This document shows, one piece after another, positions 10,401-20,900 of a DNA stretch of 64,000 nucleotides. This stretch comes from Pelodera strongyloides. Lineage: Eukaryota > Nematoda > Chromadorea > Rhabditida > Rhabditidae. A program made the translations under genes and the position numbers. A model generated the notes under the pieces. The model was not told where the DNA came from and searched no databases. It worked only from the letters and a program-made list of their open reading frames with translations. The stretch lies in the NCBI GenBank assembly GCA_036852015.1, contig JAANDG010000701.1, forward strand, positions 1 to 64,000, in the 5' to 3' direction. Position 1 is the first letter of the stretch. Every line of letters starts with the position of its first letter.

Positions 10401-12540
10401 CAAAGTTTGATTCGAATGGACGAGCCGAGTTGCTGGAGACCCACCTGAATACGGAAATCAATAGTTAGTGTATTTTCTTTAAAAATAAGGTCAACCGCAT
10501 TCCAAGTTTTATTGCTGCACTCCTCATTGTGACGAAGTTGCGCAAGTGAGTGACAACCATGACGGAAGGGTGACACAGTAAGAGTTGTATGTGTAGTAAA
10601 AATCCAAGATGTCCATTAACCAACCTTCCAAGAGCCCATTTCTGTGGAAGTCTGAAGTATCTGTTACCAGTCCCGCCACCAAGGGGACCCAGTTCACGAA
10701 CTCTATAATATGGATATCATTTTGGACATTTTGGAGGATACTGTAGATACTCGAAACTACAAAGGGATATTCGGCGGGTATTCATTCCCAAGTCAACTTG
10801 GTGCTATCCCCGAAGAATTGTAAACGTGAAGGTTAAAAACTCCCCCCATTGACTTACTGGTATTCCTCGGCCACGACCATTACAGTATCCCCGGCAATTG
10901 CATTGATATCCATGCACGACGTGCCACCGTAGTAATCCCAGAGTACGGTGTGCTCCCTCTCAGCGAAAGTGCACTCCGTAGTGAGAACAGGAGTGAAGGC
11001 ACCAGCCTAGGTGTAATTATCATTAGATTTGGTACCATTAGAATTAAATTTAAAGAATATTAATGAGGGAACCGCTGACCACGCCCACTTTGATTTCGCA
11101 AGTCACAAACAAAAAAAATACCTCAATTTCATTGTCATTAATCAAGTCAGTTCTAATGGGCAATCCATTGAAGTCGAGACCAAAACTAGAATATTGTTGA
11201 TTAGACAAAATAAGTGAGAAGACGTTATGCTGGCGAGTACTTATGAATTGGAACAATAATATATGAACTTGTGTTTTCTGGTCTTCCGTCTGCTACGTTA
11301 CTCTAGTGCAAATACGTCTTCTCTGAGCAGAGCTCAATGTAGCTCATGTTGTTTGAGAGAAGTGCTTTTGCATGAGAAGAACATTAACTTTTGTGAAAGA
11401 ACGGAGTAGCTTATGTAATGTGGAGTATCCAGAATAACCATGGAAGACATATGCCGTACATAGGATACGATGTGCACGTATTTATCGTGTGCTACAGTAG
11501 TAAATGATTGATGTATTTTAGACGTAGTTCACTTGTGTTTTGTTTTGATATCATAACTGACTTGAGATGTGCCAAAGCAACCCGATCCAACTGTGCCACT
11601 CCTTCCTCTTCACCTTGAGCAGCCACCTCCAGAATTTCAGATTGCTAGAAAACCACTTTATATGAATAAACTAAATAATAAACTAAATACAGGGCGTGGC
11701 GTGAACACCAGTCGCCGCAGTGTATGGAATGGCGGGTGGTTTTTGGGTGGAGCGCGGGCGGATAGTTGGGACTTACCAAGAAATAATTACACTTCGAACT
11801 AAACTTCTACTGAACGGATTATGCTCCAAAAAAAGAATATAACTGGGCAGGAAGCAATCTTACGTACGGACGACTACCGCCTACAGTATACCATCACTAC
11901 AAGTCCCTAAAGGATTCAATGCAACCGTACATCAGAATAGATGCTAGTCGAATCACTGTGCTCATCATACTTGGATGCGTACGGAATAGCATGAGTCGGC
12001 ACCGGAACTACGCTTTCTTTCTTCCATTCCACTCCACTCTGTCCTGCAAGTAAAATTTACGATAAAATTATGAGGTTTACCAGTTCGATACATTTCTCTT
12101 CAAGCGGTTTTATTTTTTACAGCACTAACATATTATATATGTCATGTTGATTTACTGATAATGAATGGTACGATCTTATTATATAAAGGAGGAGAGTTTG
12201 TGGCCGGATGAATTTATTTGTGATTACGACCACAACGATTTTTTTCTACGTTTCAGACATTTGGTATAAGTAGGCAACTATTCGCATATTTACAAAATAT
12301 GCGCCATATGATCACTTAACATAAACGTTGGAATATACGCTTCAGGTGTTTCATATAAATATGCGCACGTCGAAGTATCGTTTACATAACACTTGATGTC
12401 TCCTCAGGCGGTGATAGCCGTCTGGTATATTCATAGGTCAGTTGAACATAGCCCGTAATGTGAAATAACCTACCGAGCACATGTGTAATAGCCGGATGAT
12501 CCGGGGAAACACCGATTTCATGCCGACCTAGGGCAGCCAT
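1468..12540 (-). CDS. Non-receptor tyrosine kinase, SH3-SH2-kinase, with an insert inside SH2
   Basis: Cytoplasmic protein-tyrosine kinase of the Src/Csk/Tec type layout. My model has 31 phase-consistent exons: 12540-12474, 12043-11926, 11644-11614, 11006-10858, 10702-10625, 10444-10356, 10176-10075, 9893-9756, 8877-8816, 8660-8639, 8144-7901, 7551-7482, 7389-7341, 7190-7088, 6868-6629, 6400-6367, 6187-6086, 5935-5795, 5568-5458, 5277-5154, 4913-4756, 4604-4521, 4344-4291, 3853-3713, 3545-3432, 3119-2962, 2739-2650, 2529-2478, 2275-2176, 2059-1963, 1612-1468. Start is MAALGRHEIG. SH3 shows VLWDYYG and GLIPENYI. SH2 begins SPSWFIGIAG; its FLVR position reads FLLM. The kinase has GQGAFGAV, VAIK, HGDLAARN (usual HRD Arg is Gly), DFG and CWRTNTVDRPSF. 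There is no transmembrane segment. Exons 9-17 encode a Lys/Glu/Thr-rich linker between two halves of SH2. The tiny exon 11644-11614 and exon 8660-8639 are the least certain. Family is firm; subfamily unknown. Confidence 0.88.
1639..1750. repeat. 46-bp minisatellite, about 2.5 copies, in the last kinase intron
   Basis: Units of about 46 bp built on the words CGCTTGCGCACA and GAGTTGCGCACTTTTCGC recur in tandem between the last two kinase exons. In one frame they translate to Arg/Lys/Cys-rich repeats, but this frame is intronic. No function is visible. Confidence 0.75.
3873..4137. mobile_element. Helitron-like non-autonomous element, copy 1 (kinase intron)
   Basis: Starts TCTTATTATATAAAGCAG after an A and ends with a perfect stem-loop (AAGAGCCCGAAAGGGCTCTT) followed by CGTCCGG and then T. 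Three other copies in the window share the same start and a hairpin plus CGTCTGG end. A 5' TC, a 3' hairpin near a CTRR-like end and insertion between A and T are the Helitron hallmarks; here the CTRR position reads CCGG. No coding capacity in 265 bp. Confidence 0.6.
6457..6546 (+). repeat. Dispersed repeat R2, copy 1
   Basis: Shares ACTTCAAGAGCG and, after a gap, TTGCTTATGACATGTTCC, GAGGTCCTGAG and GGCGACGAGTTCCAGATGAC with the copy at 19321-19426, and its start with 41563-41635. It lies in a kinase intron and has no coding potential. Family unknown. Confidence 0.65.
7674..7893. repeat. 24/25-bp minisatellite with alternating variants, kinase intron
   Basis: About nine units share CTGGGAATACATTCCCAA. 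The junction between units alternates regularly: ACCTCGC, CCCTCC, ACCTCGC, CCCTTCC, and so on, giving a higher-order period of four units. Each unit holds the near-palindrome GGGAAT-AC-ATTCCC. It ends just before the splice donor of exon 8144-7901. The repeat creates long spurious open frames on both strands. Confidence 0.9.
8253..8447. mobile_element. Hairpin element flanked by direct repeats, kinase intron
   Basis: An imperfect palindrome runs from about 8291 to 8428, its arms rich in CCCCGATTTCGCCCCGAT and its complement. The direct repeat GTAGGTGATTAG stands on both sides (8253-8264 and 8436-8447), with similar sequence continuing after it. This suggests a foldback element with a duplicated target of 12 bp or more, or internal subterminal repeats. 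No coding sequence. Confidence 0.55.
9129..9148. repeat. 20-bp dispersed motif shared with 41643-41662
   Basis: The 20-mer AGGATCGCAGTCACTACAAA occurs here and in a SON intron, with partial similarity continuing 3'. It is probably the conserved edge of another short dispersed repeat. Nothing else is recognisable nearby. Confidence 0.5.
9549..9719. mobile_element. 171-bp TTAA-flanked palindromic MITE, copy 1
   Basis: Perfectly bounded by TTAAAGCGAAATGCTAGCC and GGCTAGCATTTCGCTTTAA. The arms are nearly complete inverted copies meeting near 9632. The AGCGAAAT terminus recurs at 19692, 56767, 60399 and other sites, so this is a family. The element sits in a kinase intron, 37 bp past the donor of exon 9893-9756. 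Confidence 0.85.
12174..12425. mobile_element. Helitron-like non-autonomous element, copy 2
   Basis: Starts TCTTATTATATAAAGGAG after A and ends in CGGTGATAGCCG plus TCTGG followed by T. The 3' 80 bp resemble copies at 32034 and 60934 (shared GTTTCATATAA and CTCAGGCGG words). It lies in the first intron of the kinase gene. Confidence 0.65.
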
Positions 12541-13130
12541 TCAGTGAATAGGCATAGATATAGAACTGTTTAATTTTGAGTACATTGTTTACCAATGAAT
12601 ATGTAAATTTATGTAAATATTCAAATGTTTGTGCATATTTTTAGCGAACAAGTTTACGTTTCAAAGCAGTACTGTATATGGTTGGAAGTGGACGTTTGAA
12701 AGGCCGTTAACAAATTAGCATGAAGATCTCAAGCTACAGTACGGAATATTTTTTTTCTTCTCGAACATCTATTGGAATAGATGGCAGTTACGGTATGATA
12801 TTGGGAGCATGATGAGGATGTGGCTGTGTATTGTGTAAGACAGCAAACCCTCCCTCCACTTTACTTTTCTACAGTACATACATAGATGTTTCTTTCGGTA
12901 ATTTTTTATGTTTCCCAAGTCAAATTACAGGCAACAATGGCAATTATCGTGCAGGGGATGTTATATACGCAACGAAAAAATACGTTGTGCTTAAATTAAA
13001 ATATTTTCTAGCGCTCGATAAAATGTCATTGATATCACGTACTACGCTGCTTTTTCAAAATGATTGCTCCGGAGGTGCGACTGGAAAACGCGCCATTGGT
13101 ACCGTAGCCGCAAGGGTGAACAGGAATTCG
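12541..13130. other. Upstream region of the kinase gene, no gene seen
   Basis: AT-rich sequence immediately 5' of the kinase start codon, presumably holding its promoter and 5' UTR. I see no exon, RNA gene or recognised motif that can be supported. Confidence 0.3.
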
Positions 13131-13167
13131 AATTTTGGACGCTCTGGTAGAGACACTGGAAGATCTT

Positions 13168-13238
13168 GCCCCAAAATTGCCGCGGTTTTGCAACGTTGCC
13201 CCAAAATTGCCGCGGTTATTTTGCCCCAAAATTGCCAG
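13168..13238. repeat. Short cluster of GC-rich CCCCAAAATTGCCG words
   Basis: Three tandem-like occurrences of GCCCCAAAATTGCCGCGG, the same word that builds the 41-bp minisatellite at 13657. It probably shares the same origin. Confidence 0.6.
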
Positions 13239-13392
13239 GGTAGCGAGACAGTGTTGAGAAAGAGTAGAGGGAAAAGATTTCAGATTGCTCCAAAATTGCC
13301 GCGCCGTGACGCGCACCGCTCCGCATTAGTTGAATATTTGCCGGTCGGCCGAACATGGCCAAACTTTTAGCAGTGTCTAACATGTGCTTTAT

Positions 13393-13458
13393 GTCCGAGT
13401 GGTCTAAGGCGCAGTTCCAGAACAGGTGTCGATTCATGTCGGCAGGTTCGATTCTTGC
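13393..13458 (+). repeat. tRNA-derived fragment (degenerate SINE or tRNA pseudogene)
   Basis: Contains TCCGAGTGGTCTAAGGC, a Leu/Ser-type tRNA A-box region, and 27 bp later GGTTCGATTCT, a B-box. The acceptor stem cannot be paired and the variable region is wrong, so this is not a functional tRNA. The B-box part plus its 3' neighbour is repeated at about 13587-13630, followed by a related TTGCAAAG word, which favours a decayed SINE. Confidence 0.5.
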
Positions 13459-13656
13459 CAAGTGTTTGTGTCTTGCAAAGATGTACTCATACAAAATATG
13501 TGTATTGCAGATGTTAAACATCTAATAATATTAATAATATAAATATAATATTAAAATAAAAAATAAATATTTGCAAAACGAATTCACTGGCAGGTTCGAT
13601 TCTTGTCAATGCTTTTTGTTTTGCAAAGGTATATTTCCACGAAATTGCCCCAAAAT

Positions 13657-13940
13657 TGCCGCACGGCAGAAGTGGTGCCCCAAAAATGCCCCAAAATTGC
13701 CGCACGGCAGAAGTCGTGCCCCAAAATTGCCCCAAAATTGCCGCACGGCAGAAGTCGTGCCCCAAAATTGCCCCAAAATTGCCGCATGGCAGAAATGTGT
13801 GCCTCGAAAATGCCCCAAAATTGCCGCACGGCAAAATGTGTGCCCCAAAAATGCCCCAAAATTGCCGCACGGCAAGTCGGTTTTTGTGCTCCGGCATTTT
13901 TGGGGCAAAATCGCGGCAATTTTGGGGCAAAATCTTTCAG
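13657..13940. repeat. 41-bp GC-rich minisatellite, about 5.5 copies, ending in inverted arms
   Basis: Each 41-bp unit runs TTGCCGCACGGCAGAAGT then two CCCCAAAA words. The unit carries the small palindrome GCCG-CA-CGGC. At 13894-13935 the same words reappear inverted (TTTTTGGGGCAAAATCG), making the array end foldback-prone. All six frames stay open for up to 200 codons because 41 bp shifts frame without creating stops. These are not genes. Confidence 0.9.
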
Positions 13941-13942
13941 TG

Positions 13943-16900
13943 GAAGCGCACGGGGCTCCGTTCCGAGTGAACGTACGGGGTACGCGTGCCGGAGTGCGTA
14001 CCGCGTACGTTCACTCGGAACGGAGCCCGGGACGTTTCGGAATTTATGTAGCAACTACTGTAATGGCTACGGTAGCGAAAGTGTTTTTTAGAATACCTAT
14101 TTATTTATTAGGGACCGCACCCACCCACGCCCTAGCAGTGAATAAAAGAAAAATAACAAAACAAATAAGACTAGCAATTGCACACGTAATTAGGAAATTT
14201 TTTATTTCATGAATAATCCACTACGAATGACAGGAAACGAAGACATAACCAATATATGCCACATGAACAATGCCGTATTAAAACTGAATTAAGCTAAATA
14301 AATTTAATAAACGAGAAGAAACTACTTAAACGGCAACAAAGGTTAGCAGACAAACAAACCACGTATGAGAGTACTGATATAATGACCTATATTTTAATAC
14401 CAATATACACGGTCATAGTTAAGTAGAGTAAGTTTAAGTTAACATATGTGCCAACTAAGAAGGTACCAATGTGTGTGCGGCGACAGTGTAAAATTAGGAA
14501 AACACGCATACATGATACATAGCGATGTATAGACATAATACTATCGAATACCCTATTTGAAGCAAATAAATATGAGCAGTTATGCAACGAAAGAGGAATA
14601 AAAACTATGACAACCGCAAGTCACTCTGCAAGAGGATCATACTGGATTTGAATTTGAGAAGTACCGTTGGATTGACTACCAGAACCACACGTCCCATTTG
14701 CAGAGTCGGTAGTCGGTAGGCTCCGAAATAACGGCTTCCCTTTCAGAAAGTTCAGGATATTCCGTTTCGCCATCAATTTGTTGTGGAAGACCAGTATACT
14801 GTTCGACAGATATGTGGGACCTGGAAATAAATACAAATGTTTGTTGATTCTGTAAGGCACATAAGAATCATAAAAAATGTATCATGCTAAATAAGGCCTG
14901 ACTGGATAACACCTAAAGATCCAAATATGAACGGGTAAGTGCACCATTGTCCACAAAGGAACATGTATATAAAACAAACATTACCTGATAAAAGGCCTCG
15001 CTTTGATACGATTGGAGCCGTCAAGATCGTTCAACACGTGACAATCTGCAATGAGCAAGCATTGAAATAGTGAATCTAATACTAATTTGATTTATGAGTG
15101 TATATATACGGATTGTAAATGACATAGGCATTTTCATCCTAAGGGCGAAGACTTTTGTCCAGGACCCACAAGACAGTAATCTTTATTTTATAGTGGCGGA
15201 GGGGAGGAACAAATGCCGGACTAGCTAGATAAATACACAAAACCTCACACAAATAATCAAACAAGGATCATAAAATTTATGGGCGCAAAAGAACTAGCCT
15301 GTTGCCTGTTCCAAAACAAATAGAGGACGCTGATGCCTTCCTGACTGCAATATTCTTGAGGACTTGTGAGATCTGCAAAATAACAAACAATATAATAATA
15401 ATAATTAAATGACTTGTCTATGATACTCAAACAGCTAAAGTACGTGAGAGTAATCAGGTACTATGTACTATTTAGCTAAACATTAAATAAAGAAAACCAT
15501 ACTTCATTATTCGTCGGCGTCAACACACGCACCAACATGCAACGCGATCGGAGAGGATGAATCAGACGAGGGAGCCATTCACAACACAGGATCAGTCGGC
15601 AGTTACCTAAACAAGCATCAATAGGAAATAAGAACAGAAGGACAATAACAATAATGAGCGATAATGCCGATACTACGCATGGGCATGAAATTGTGGCCAT
15701 TATAGCCGAAATAAAAATACCAACCCTTGTTTTGTCTGGCGTATCTTGTTCACCCTATTTTTTTCTTTAGTAACGAGTAGTTCTTAAGCAAGTGATGCAC
15801 GTCCTTCTGCTCAAGTGTCACCTTGTTACACAGATTGAGATCTGAATAAACGGAACTACACCTGACGATCAATAGGATAACACAGAAGGAGATTTAGCAT
15901 AAAGCACTCCGATTAGAGCAGTTGACTATGCTCTGAAAATTTGCACCAGAAGAGAAGCTTACCAGATAATTGGCTCCGGCCATCTGTTTCTTAAATCGTT
16001 TTCCGGCTCTCTCTAGAAGTAGGAAGACACACATCGTGCCGAGGACTTGCTGCTCGCAAGACTGGAAGGGAACAACTAAATTTAAATGAAGTAATTAAAT
16101 GAATCAATAAATCAATCCGGAGTTGCAGTATCTCTACAACAAGCAGTAACCTATGCAGTATTTCTAACTTGCAACTTGCAACGATAAAAGAGTGACTAAA
16201 ACAAAAGTTAAAAAATAGGATAGGGTTAGCTAAAACTAAAATCGAACCAGGGATTGAGTTCCACATGGTAAGTACTGTCCAGCGTCTGAATCTCTAGTTT
16301 CTTTCCACCAGCCATATTAAACGGCTTGGTGTCCATGCGTAGCAAGAGGCCCCGGAACCATATAGAGCTCTGAATGCAATAGTATTTATCATAATTTCAT
16401 ACCTTATACCTTATACAGTATACAAAGTTGGAATTATACAAGACATTCTAAACCGAAAGCATAACTGAAGAAGCACCTAACTTAATATTAGTTGTGTCCT
16501 AAGAAGTGCGTGACTAGGCAAATCCCGATAATATATTAGCCGAAAGGGAAGGCCACAGCGTGTGGGTCGACTGGTTTTAGAATGTTTCAAGTGAAAAGAA
16601 GTAGGTAATATATATAGCACAAAGCACAACTTAAGAAACAAACATTAAAAAACCTAACTAACCTGAGATGCTTCGATACGCTTCGCCTTTCCAGTTCCAC
16701 TAGGCCCGTACAAAAGGAATGAGGGAAGTCATCAACGGCAACCAGCTCGATCAACTGTTGAATCCGCTCCTGTATATCGGAGAAGTGCACCAATATATTA
16801 AGAAAATATGTACGTAAAAAGGTCTCGCGAACGGGAAAGCACAATTAACACAATTCACATTATGCTGCATTTTTGCAATGGGCGTTTTACACTTCTTAAC

Positions 16901-17137
16901 AAGAATACAATTACTTCTAAGCAGTAGAAATTTCAAAGAATGTAAAATTTAAGAAAAAAAATGCATTAAAAAAACGAGTATGAATTCGGAACCGTACCCG
17001 GTTCGTTCACTCGGAACGGTACCCGGTTCGTTGTCAAAACTGGTAAGTACCCGCATTCCGTTCCGAGTTGCCGGTCCGTGCACTCGGCCCGTTTGCAAAC
17101 GGACCGTCTACTCGGAACGGAGCCCGGTGCGTTCTCC
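13943..17137 (-). mobile_element. 3.2-kb element carrying RFC3-like exons, copy L
   Basis: The left end reads GAAGCGCACGGGGCTCCG and the right end, complemented, reads GAGAACGCACCGGGCTCCG, a roughly 25-bp terminal inverted repeat continuing into TTCCGAGT. Next to the left end is a strong palindrome (13954-14027) of GTTCCGAGTGAACGTAC and its complement. Several more GTTCCGAGT words fill 16985-17137. Between lie decayed RFC3-like exons. A second copy in opposite orientation is at 44890-50951. Whether this is a transposon that captured a gene or a segmental duplicate with repeat-rich edges is inference. Confidence 0.6.
14615..16850 (-). pseudogene. Decayed replication factor C subunit 3 (RFC3) fragment, copy L
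   Basis: RFC3 is a clamp-loader AAA+ subunit. On the minus strand, broken pieces appear in RFC3 order. Near 16750 is QLIELVAVDDFPHS, followed out of frame by the P-loop region. Near 16330 there are words resembling KKLEIQTLDS. Near 15600 is NCRLILCCEW, then IHPLRSRCMLVRV, matching the RFC3 stretch CRLILCC...PIRSRC. Frameshifts destroy the P-loop (it reads CTGLVELERR instead of YGPSGTGK). Exon-intron structure seems retained, so this is not a processed copy. The 3' part near 14621-14860 does not resemble RFC3. Confidence 0.7.
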
Positions 17138-17432
17138 AGCATAGCGATGCTCAAAAATAGTGCAATTTTCTGGTTTCGATTTTGGATTGAGAAAAAAGTT
17201 GTTGGATACGTTTACTTTTATTTGTTCATTTTACCTTATTTGCGCAACAGTTTGATGTCCTTGATACTCCTCTAGTGCGTTAAAAAACGAAACAATAAAG
17301 CGAGAAATCGCATATTAGACCTGCGTAAAAAAAAGAACAACAAAATGGGATCTCCTTATTATTATTAAGCTCAGTAACTAAAGCTATTCACGAAAATAAC
17401 ATCTTGTTTTTTTACGCCTCTAAGCATATAAT

Positions 17433-17702
17433 GGGGGGCGTGGCGCAGTGGCTAGCGCCTTGCTCCAGGCCACCGGTCGTTGGTTCGATCCCGGCCCGGA
17501 ACCCCTCCACCTCACCAAAGGTGTAAAAATTGGTAGCTGGGTAAAAACCGGCGGAGATAAATCGGCTTCCCGAGAAAATTGGCCTCCGGGAAGTTTAAAG
17601 GCCAGTTCGTTCGGCTTCAGAAATGAACCGGACCCCGGTGCACCGTTTCTGCGGATTCGGTTGATATAACCCGGTACTCTTTATCTTTTTTATCTTTATC
17701 TT
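17433..17702 (+). mobile_element. tRNA-derived SINE with perfect 12-bp target-site duplication
   Basis: The head GGGGGGCGTGGCGCAGTGG...GCGCC is a pol III A-box and GGTTCGATCCC (17482-17492) a B-box. A non-tRNA body follows and a tail of TCTTTATCTTTTTTATC. TAAGCATATAAT stands at 17421-17432 and again at 17703-17714, a clean target duplication. This is diagnostic of a recent tRNA-SINE retroposition. The parent tRNA and the LINE partner cannot be told from here. A similar tail word occurs near 6885-6905. Confidence 0.9.
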
Positions 17703-17972
17703 TAAGCATATAATTATCCAAGAAAAAAACCGTACTTTCCAGCATTCTACTTATTAGGCTAATACTTAATTTCATAAAGCCTTGCTTTGTTCTTGTACTA
17801 TTACTATTCAATTCATTCTCTTTGCCGTAAGTCGCTTGGCTATATCTCAACTCAATACCCATGTTCAATGTTGACATTTATTTACACTTTTAGGCCAGTT
17901 TCGTGAGGCCTCTACCTATTGCCCTGCTCTTGCTGTTTATTATTCTGATCGTAACTGTGTGAGAGCAGTAGA

Positions 17973-20900
17973 ATGGCGGCAATGTTGGTTCAAGTGTTAG
18001 AAAAGACTATTTCAAATAGTAAGTTTCGGACGTCATGTTTTTAACTTAAAAAAGAGTTTTGTTTTTATTTCCGGATCGCAAACAGTTTTTGGTTGGTTTA
18101 TATTGTTTGTATTTGGCACGTTTACATTAATAGTGAGTACGGTCTATTTTATTTTGGCTACTTTTAGATCCGGAGGATCAACGTAAATCTCTCGATTTTC
18201 TCCGGGAAGCTTCAACTCAAAATCTGGTAAGTCGATAGAATACTCACCCGCACTTGATCATTTAATGAAAACTGAGAAATCTGTCATTTTTATTTTGGCA
18301 ATATTTCTTTATGTTTCGTACTGTCGGGCTAACTTTTTTAGTTCCTTGAGTTGGTTAAATTCAGCTGTTTCGTCATCCCGGGGGTCCGAAAAGTCTAGAT
18401 ATTTAGCTCTGTTGTTATTAACCGATTTTGTGTTATGTTTAGCCCAGCTTCGTTCGGGAACTGTCTGGCGTGTTGAGATCAGCGGAAGTGCAACATTTTG
18501 TAAGACAAGCCGCGGGTCTTCAATTGAAGAACGTACTATATGCAAAGGACGAGGAGACGAAAAGAGTCTACTTGCAACGGTATTCAATTTGAATTATCTA
18601 CTTTTTGCAATCTAAGATTCATTTGGTGTATGGTGTATTCAGTTATCTTTGAGAGATTTTTTAAACTGGTATGATATTCTTTCCTTTCCTGTACAGAATG
18701 ACACGCAATGTGTATACATGAAAATGTCGTTTCAAAACCACATACCATACCTCTTCAATGTTTGTACCCTTTACAATTTGTTCAGATGGCTTGCGATGCC
18801 TGCAGATGTGAGAGCCGAAGTGAAGGAAAATGTTGTGCGGACACTCGGAACTGAAAAGGGAAGACCCTCCATTGCAGCTCAATGTGTGGCGGCCATTGCG
18901 TGCGCTGAATTGCCCTCTGGAGTAGGTTTCGTCGTTTATAATGAGAAATAGGTTTGACAGGCTAGGGTCTAGCTATCACTATTTTTTTCGTCCGCAATGT
19001 TTAATAGTATGTTTTTCTTGCAATGCTAATGCACCATGATTGTTAAAGGTGAAGATTTTTGGCGCGAGGAGGTTATGTGTCCCTTCTTTCAGTTGTGGCC
19101 CGATGTGGTCCAGTTCCTGATGCAATCGGTGACTGCCCCAACAAGTACTCCTGAATTGAGAGAAGCCTGTCTCGAAACACTCGGATACGTCTGTCAGGAT
19201 ATAAATGCATCGGTACGTACACTTTTCAGTTTTTAATAATAATAATAACGATAATTATTATTATTATTCACAAAAAAAAAAATGCTGCATATTTAAAAAT
19301 TAAAAAAAAAAATATTTTACGCTTCAAGAGCGTGCACCTTTATTCAAGGGTAGATTCAGTCTTTTGCTTATGACATGTTCCACAGAGGTCCTGAGCAGTA
19401 GGCGACGAGTTCCAGATGACAAGTTGCTCGATGTCTTCGGGCTAGGAATATTTATGTTTGTCTCCTTCTATGCCCGTTTTTATTCCACGTTGAGTATTTG
19501 AGTAACATGTATGTGTGATTGTAGGTTCTGGAGTCGCAGTCGAATCAGATTCTGACTGCCATTGTCCATGGAATGGGCAAACAAGAACCATCTGATCACG
19601 TGAGGTTGGCTGCCACAAATGCTCTCCTCAACTCCCTCGAATTCACCCGAAAGAACTTTGAGAGCGAGGTAAGCAGAAACATTATTTTGTGTTAAAGCGA
19701 AATACCGGCCAGTTTTTGAAACGCATCTCTCTCGTATTTATGCAAAGTTGCTCGAATTCAGCTCGATTTTTTATTCTAATTTATTTTTATTTGCATAGAA
19801 TGCTGGTGTACTCTGTGTTTTAACCGGCCGGTATTTCGCTTTAAATACCCTACATGGCATAAAGTCGTTGACGCTCTGACCGACGAAACCACCATCCGAA
19901 TTAGCATATTGCATAAATTTAGACGGTGGTCTTGAGCTCGTAGCCATACCACCGTCGGGATTAGAATATTAGGTATGGTGAAAATAAGAAACGCATCATA
20001 AAGAGATACAGGTTTCGGCAACACTGCATATATTTGGATGGTGGTTTTGAGCTTTTCCCGACGAGTTTTATGCCCTGATACCCTAGTATATTGCTAAAAA
20101 TTTGTTCTGGAACTATTATAGAATATATGATGATTATAGTTGTTGTAGTTCTCTTGAACCCTATTTTGGTTCAGTTTGTAAAGATGATTGTTTTAGCCTG
20201 AACGCCATGTCATCATGCAAGTTATCTGTGAGGCGACGCAATGTCCCGAAACGCTTGTAAAGGTATGTGTTGTATCGATTAATCGATTTGCTTGTGTATT
20301 GACAAATTATTATGTCTGTAAGTTGGTCCTTAGTCTTCTTCTAACTGATGTGCTGCCATGTCTGTTTATTTAATATTTTTTAGTGATTTAGTTGCTACTT
20401 TTAAAGGTAAAATCATTGTTCTTTTGAAACGAAAGAGCGTAATGTAAAATATATTCGTAATTGTAATAGAGTCTTATTTTGTATCATTTAGGTGTCAGCC
20501 CTTCAATGCTTGGTCCGTGTCATGTCTCTATACTACCAGTACATGGAACACTACATGCGACAAGCTCTTTTCCCGGTACTTTTTTTTGTTATAAGTGTTC
20601 TTTTCGTATTTGTGCGCTAATTGCCAATTGTTAAGTTATACTTTAATTTTTTAATTGAATTATGTATGCTAATTTTTCCAGATCACTGTGGGCGCAATGA
20701 AGACGGAAGCAGCTGAAGTTTCCCTCCAGGGCATTGAATTCTGGAGTAATGTGTGCGAAGAAGAGATTGCTCTATCAATGGAGGCAGAAGAGGTCGCATA
20801 TTTTTATCTTCTTTTCCATTCCTGAAATTACCATTTGGTGAATGATGCCCAAGATTTACCATATGCCTATTGCGGAATCGTATTTGTTATGTTGAATTTC

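Noticed and set aside
13393..13458. Functional tRNA-Leu or tRNA-Ser gene
   Set aside because: A- and B-boxes are present, but the acceptor stem and variable arm cannot be formed. The second copy of the B-box part nearby indicates repeat debris.
13571..14212. Long open frames of 130-210 codons on both strands
   Set aside because: They run through the 41-bp minisatellite in every frame. The apparent protein is just the repeat unit translated, with no family match and no splice context.
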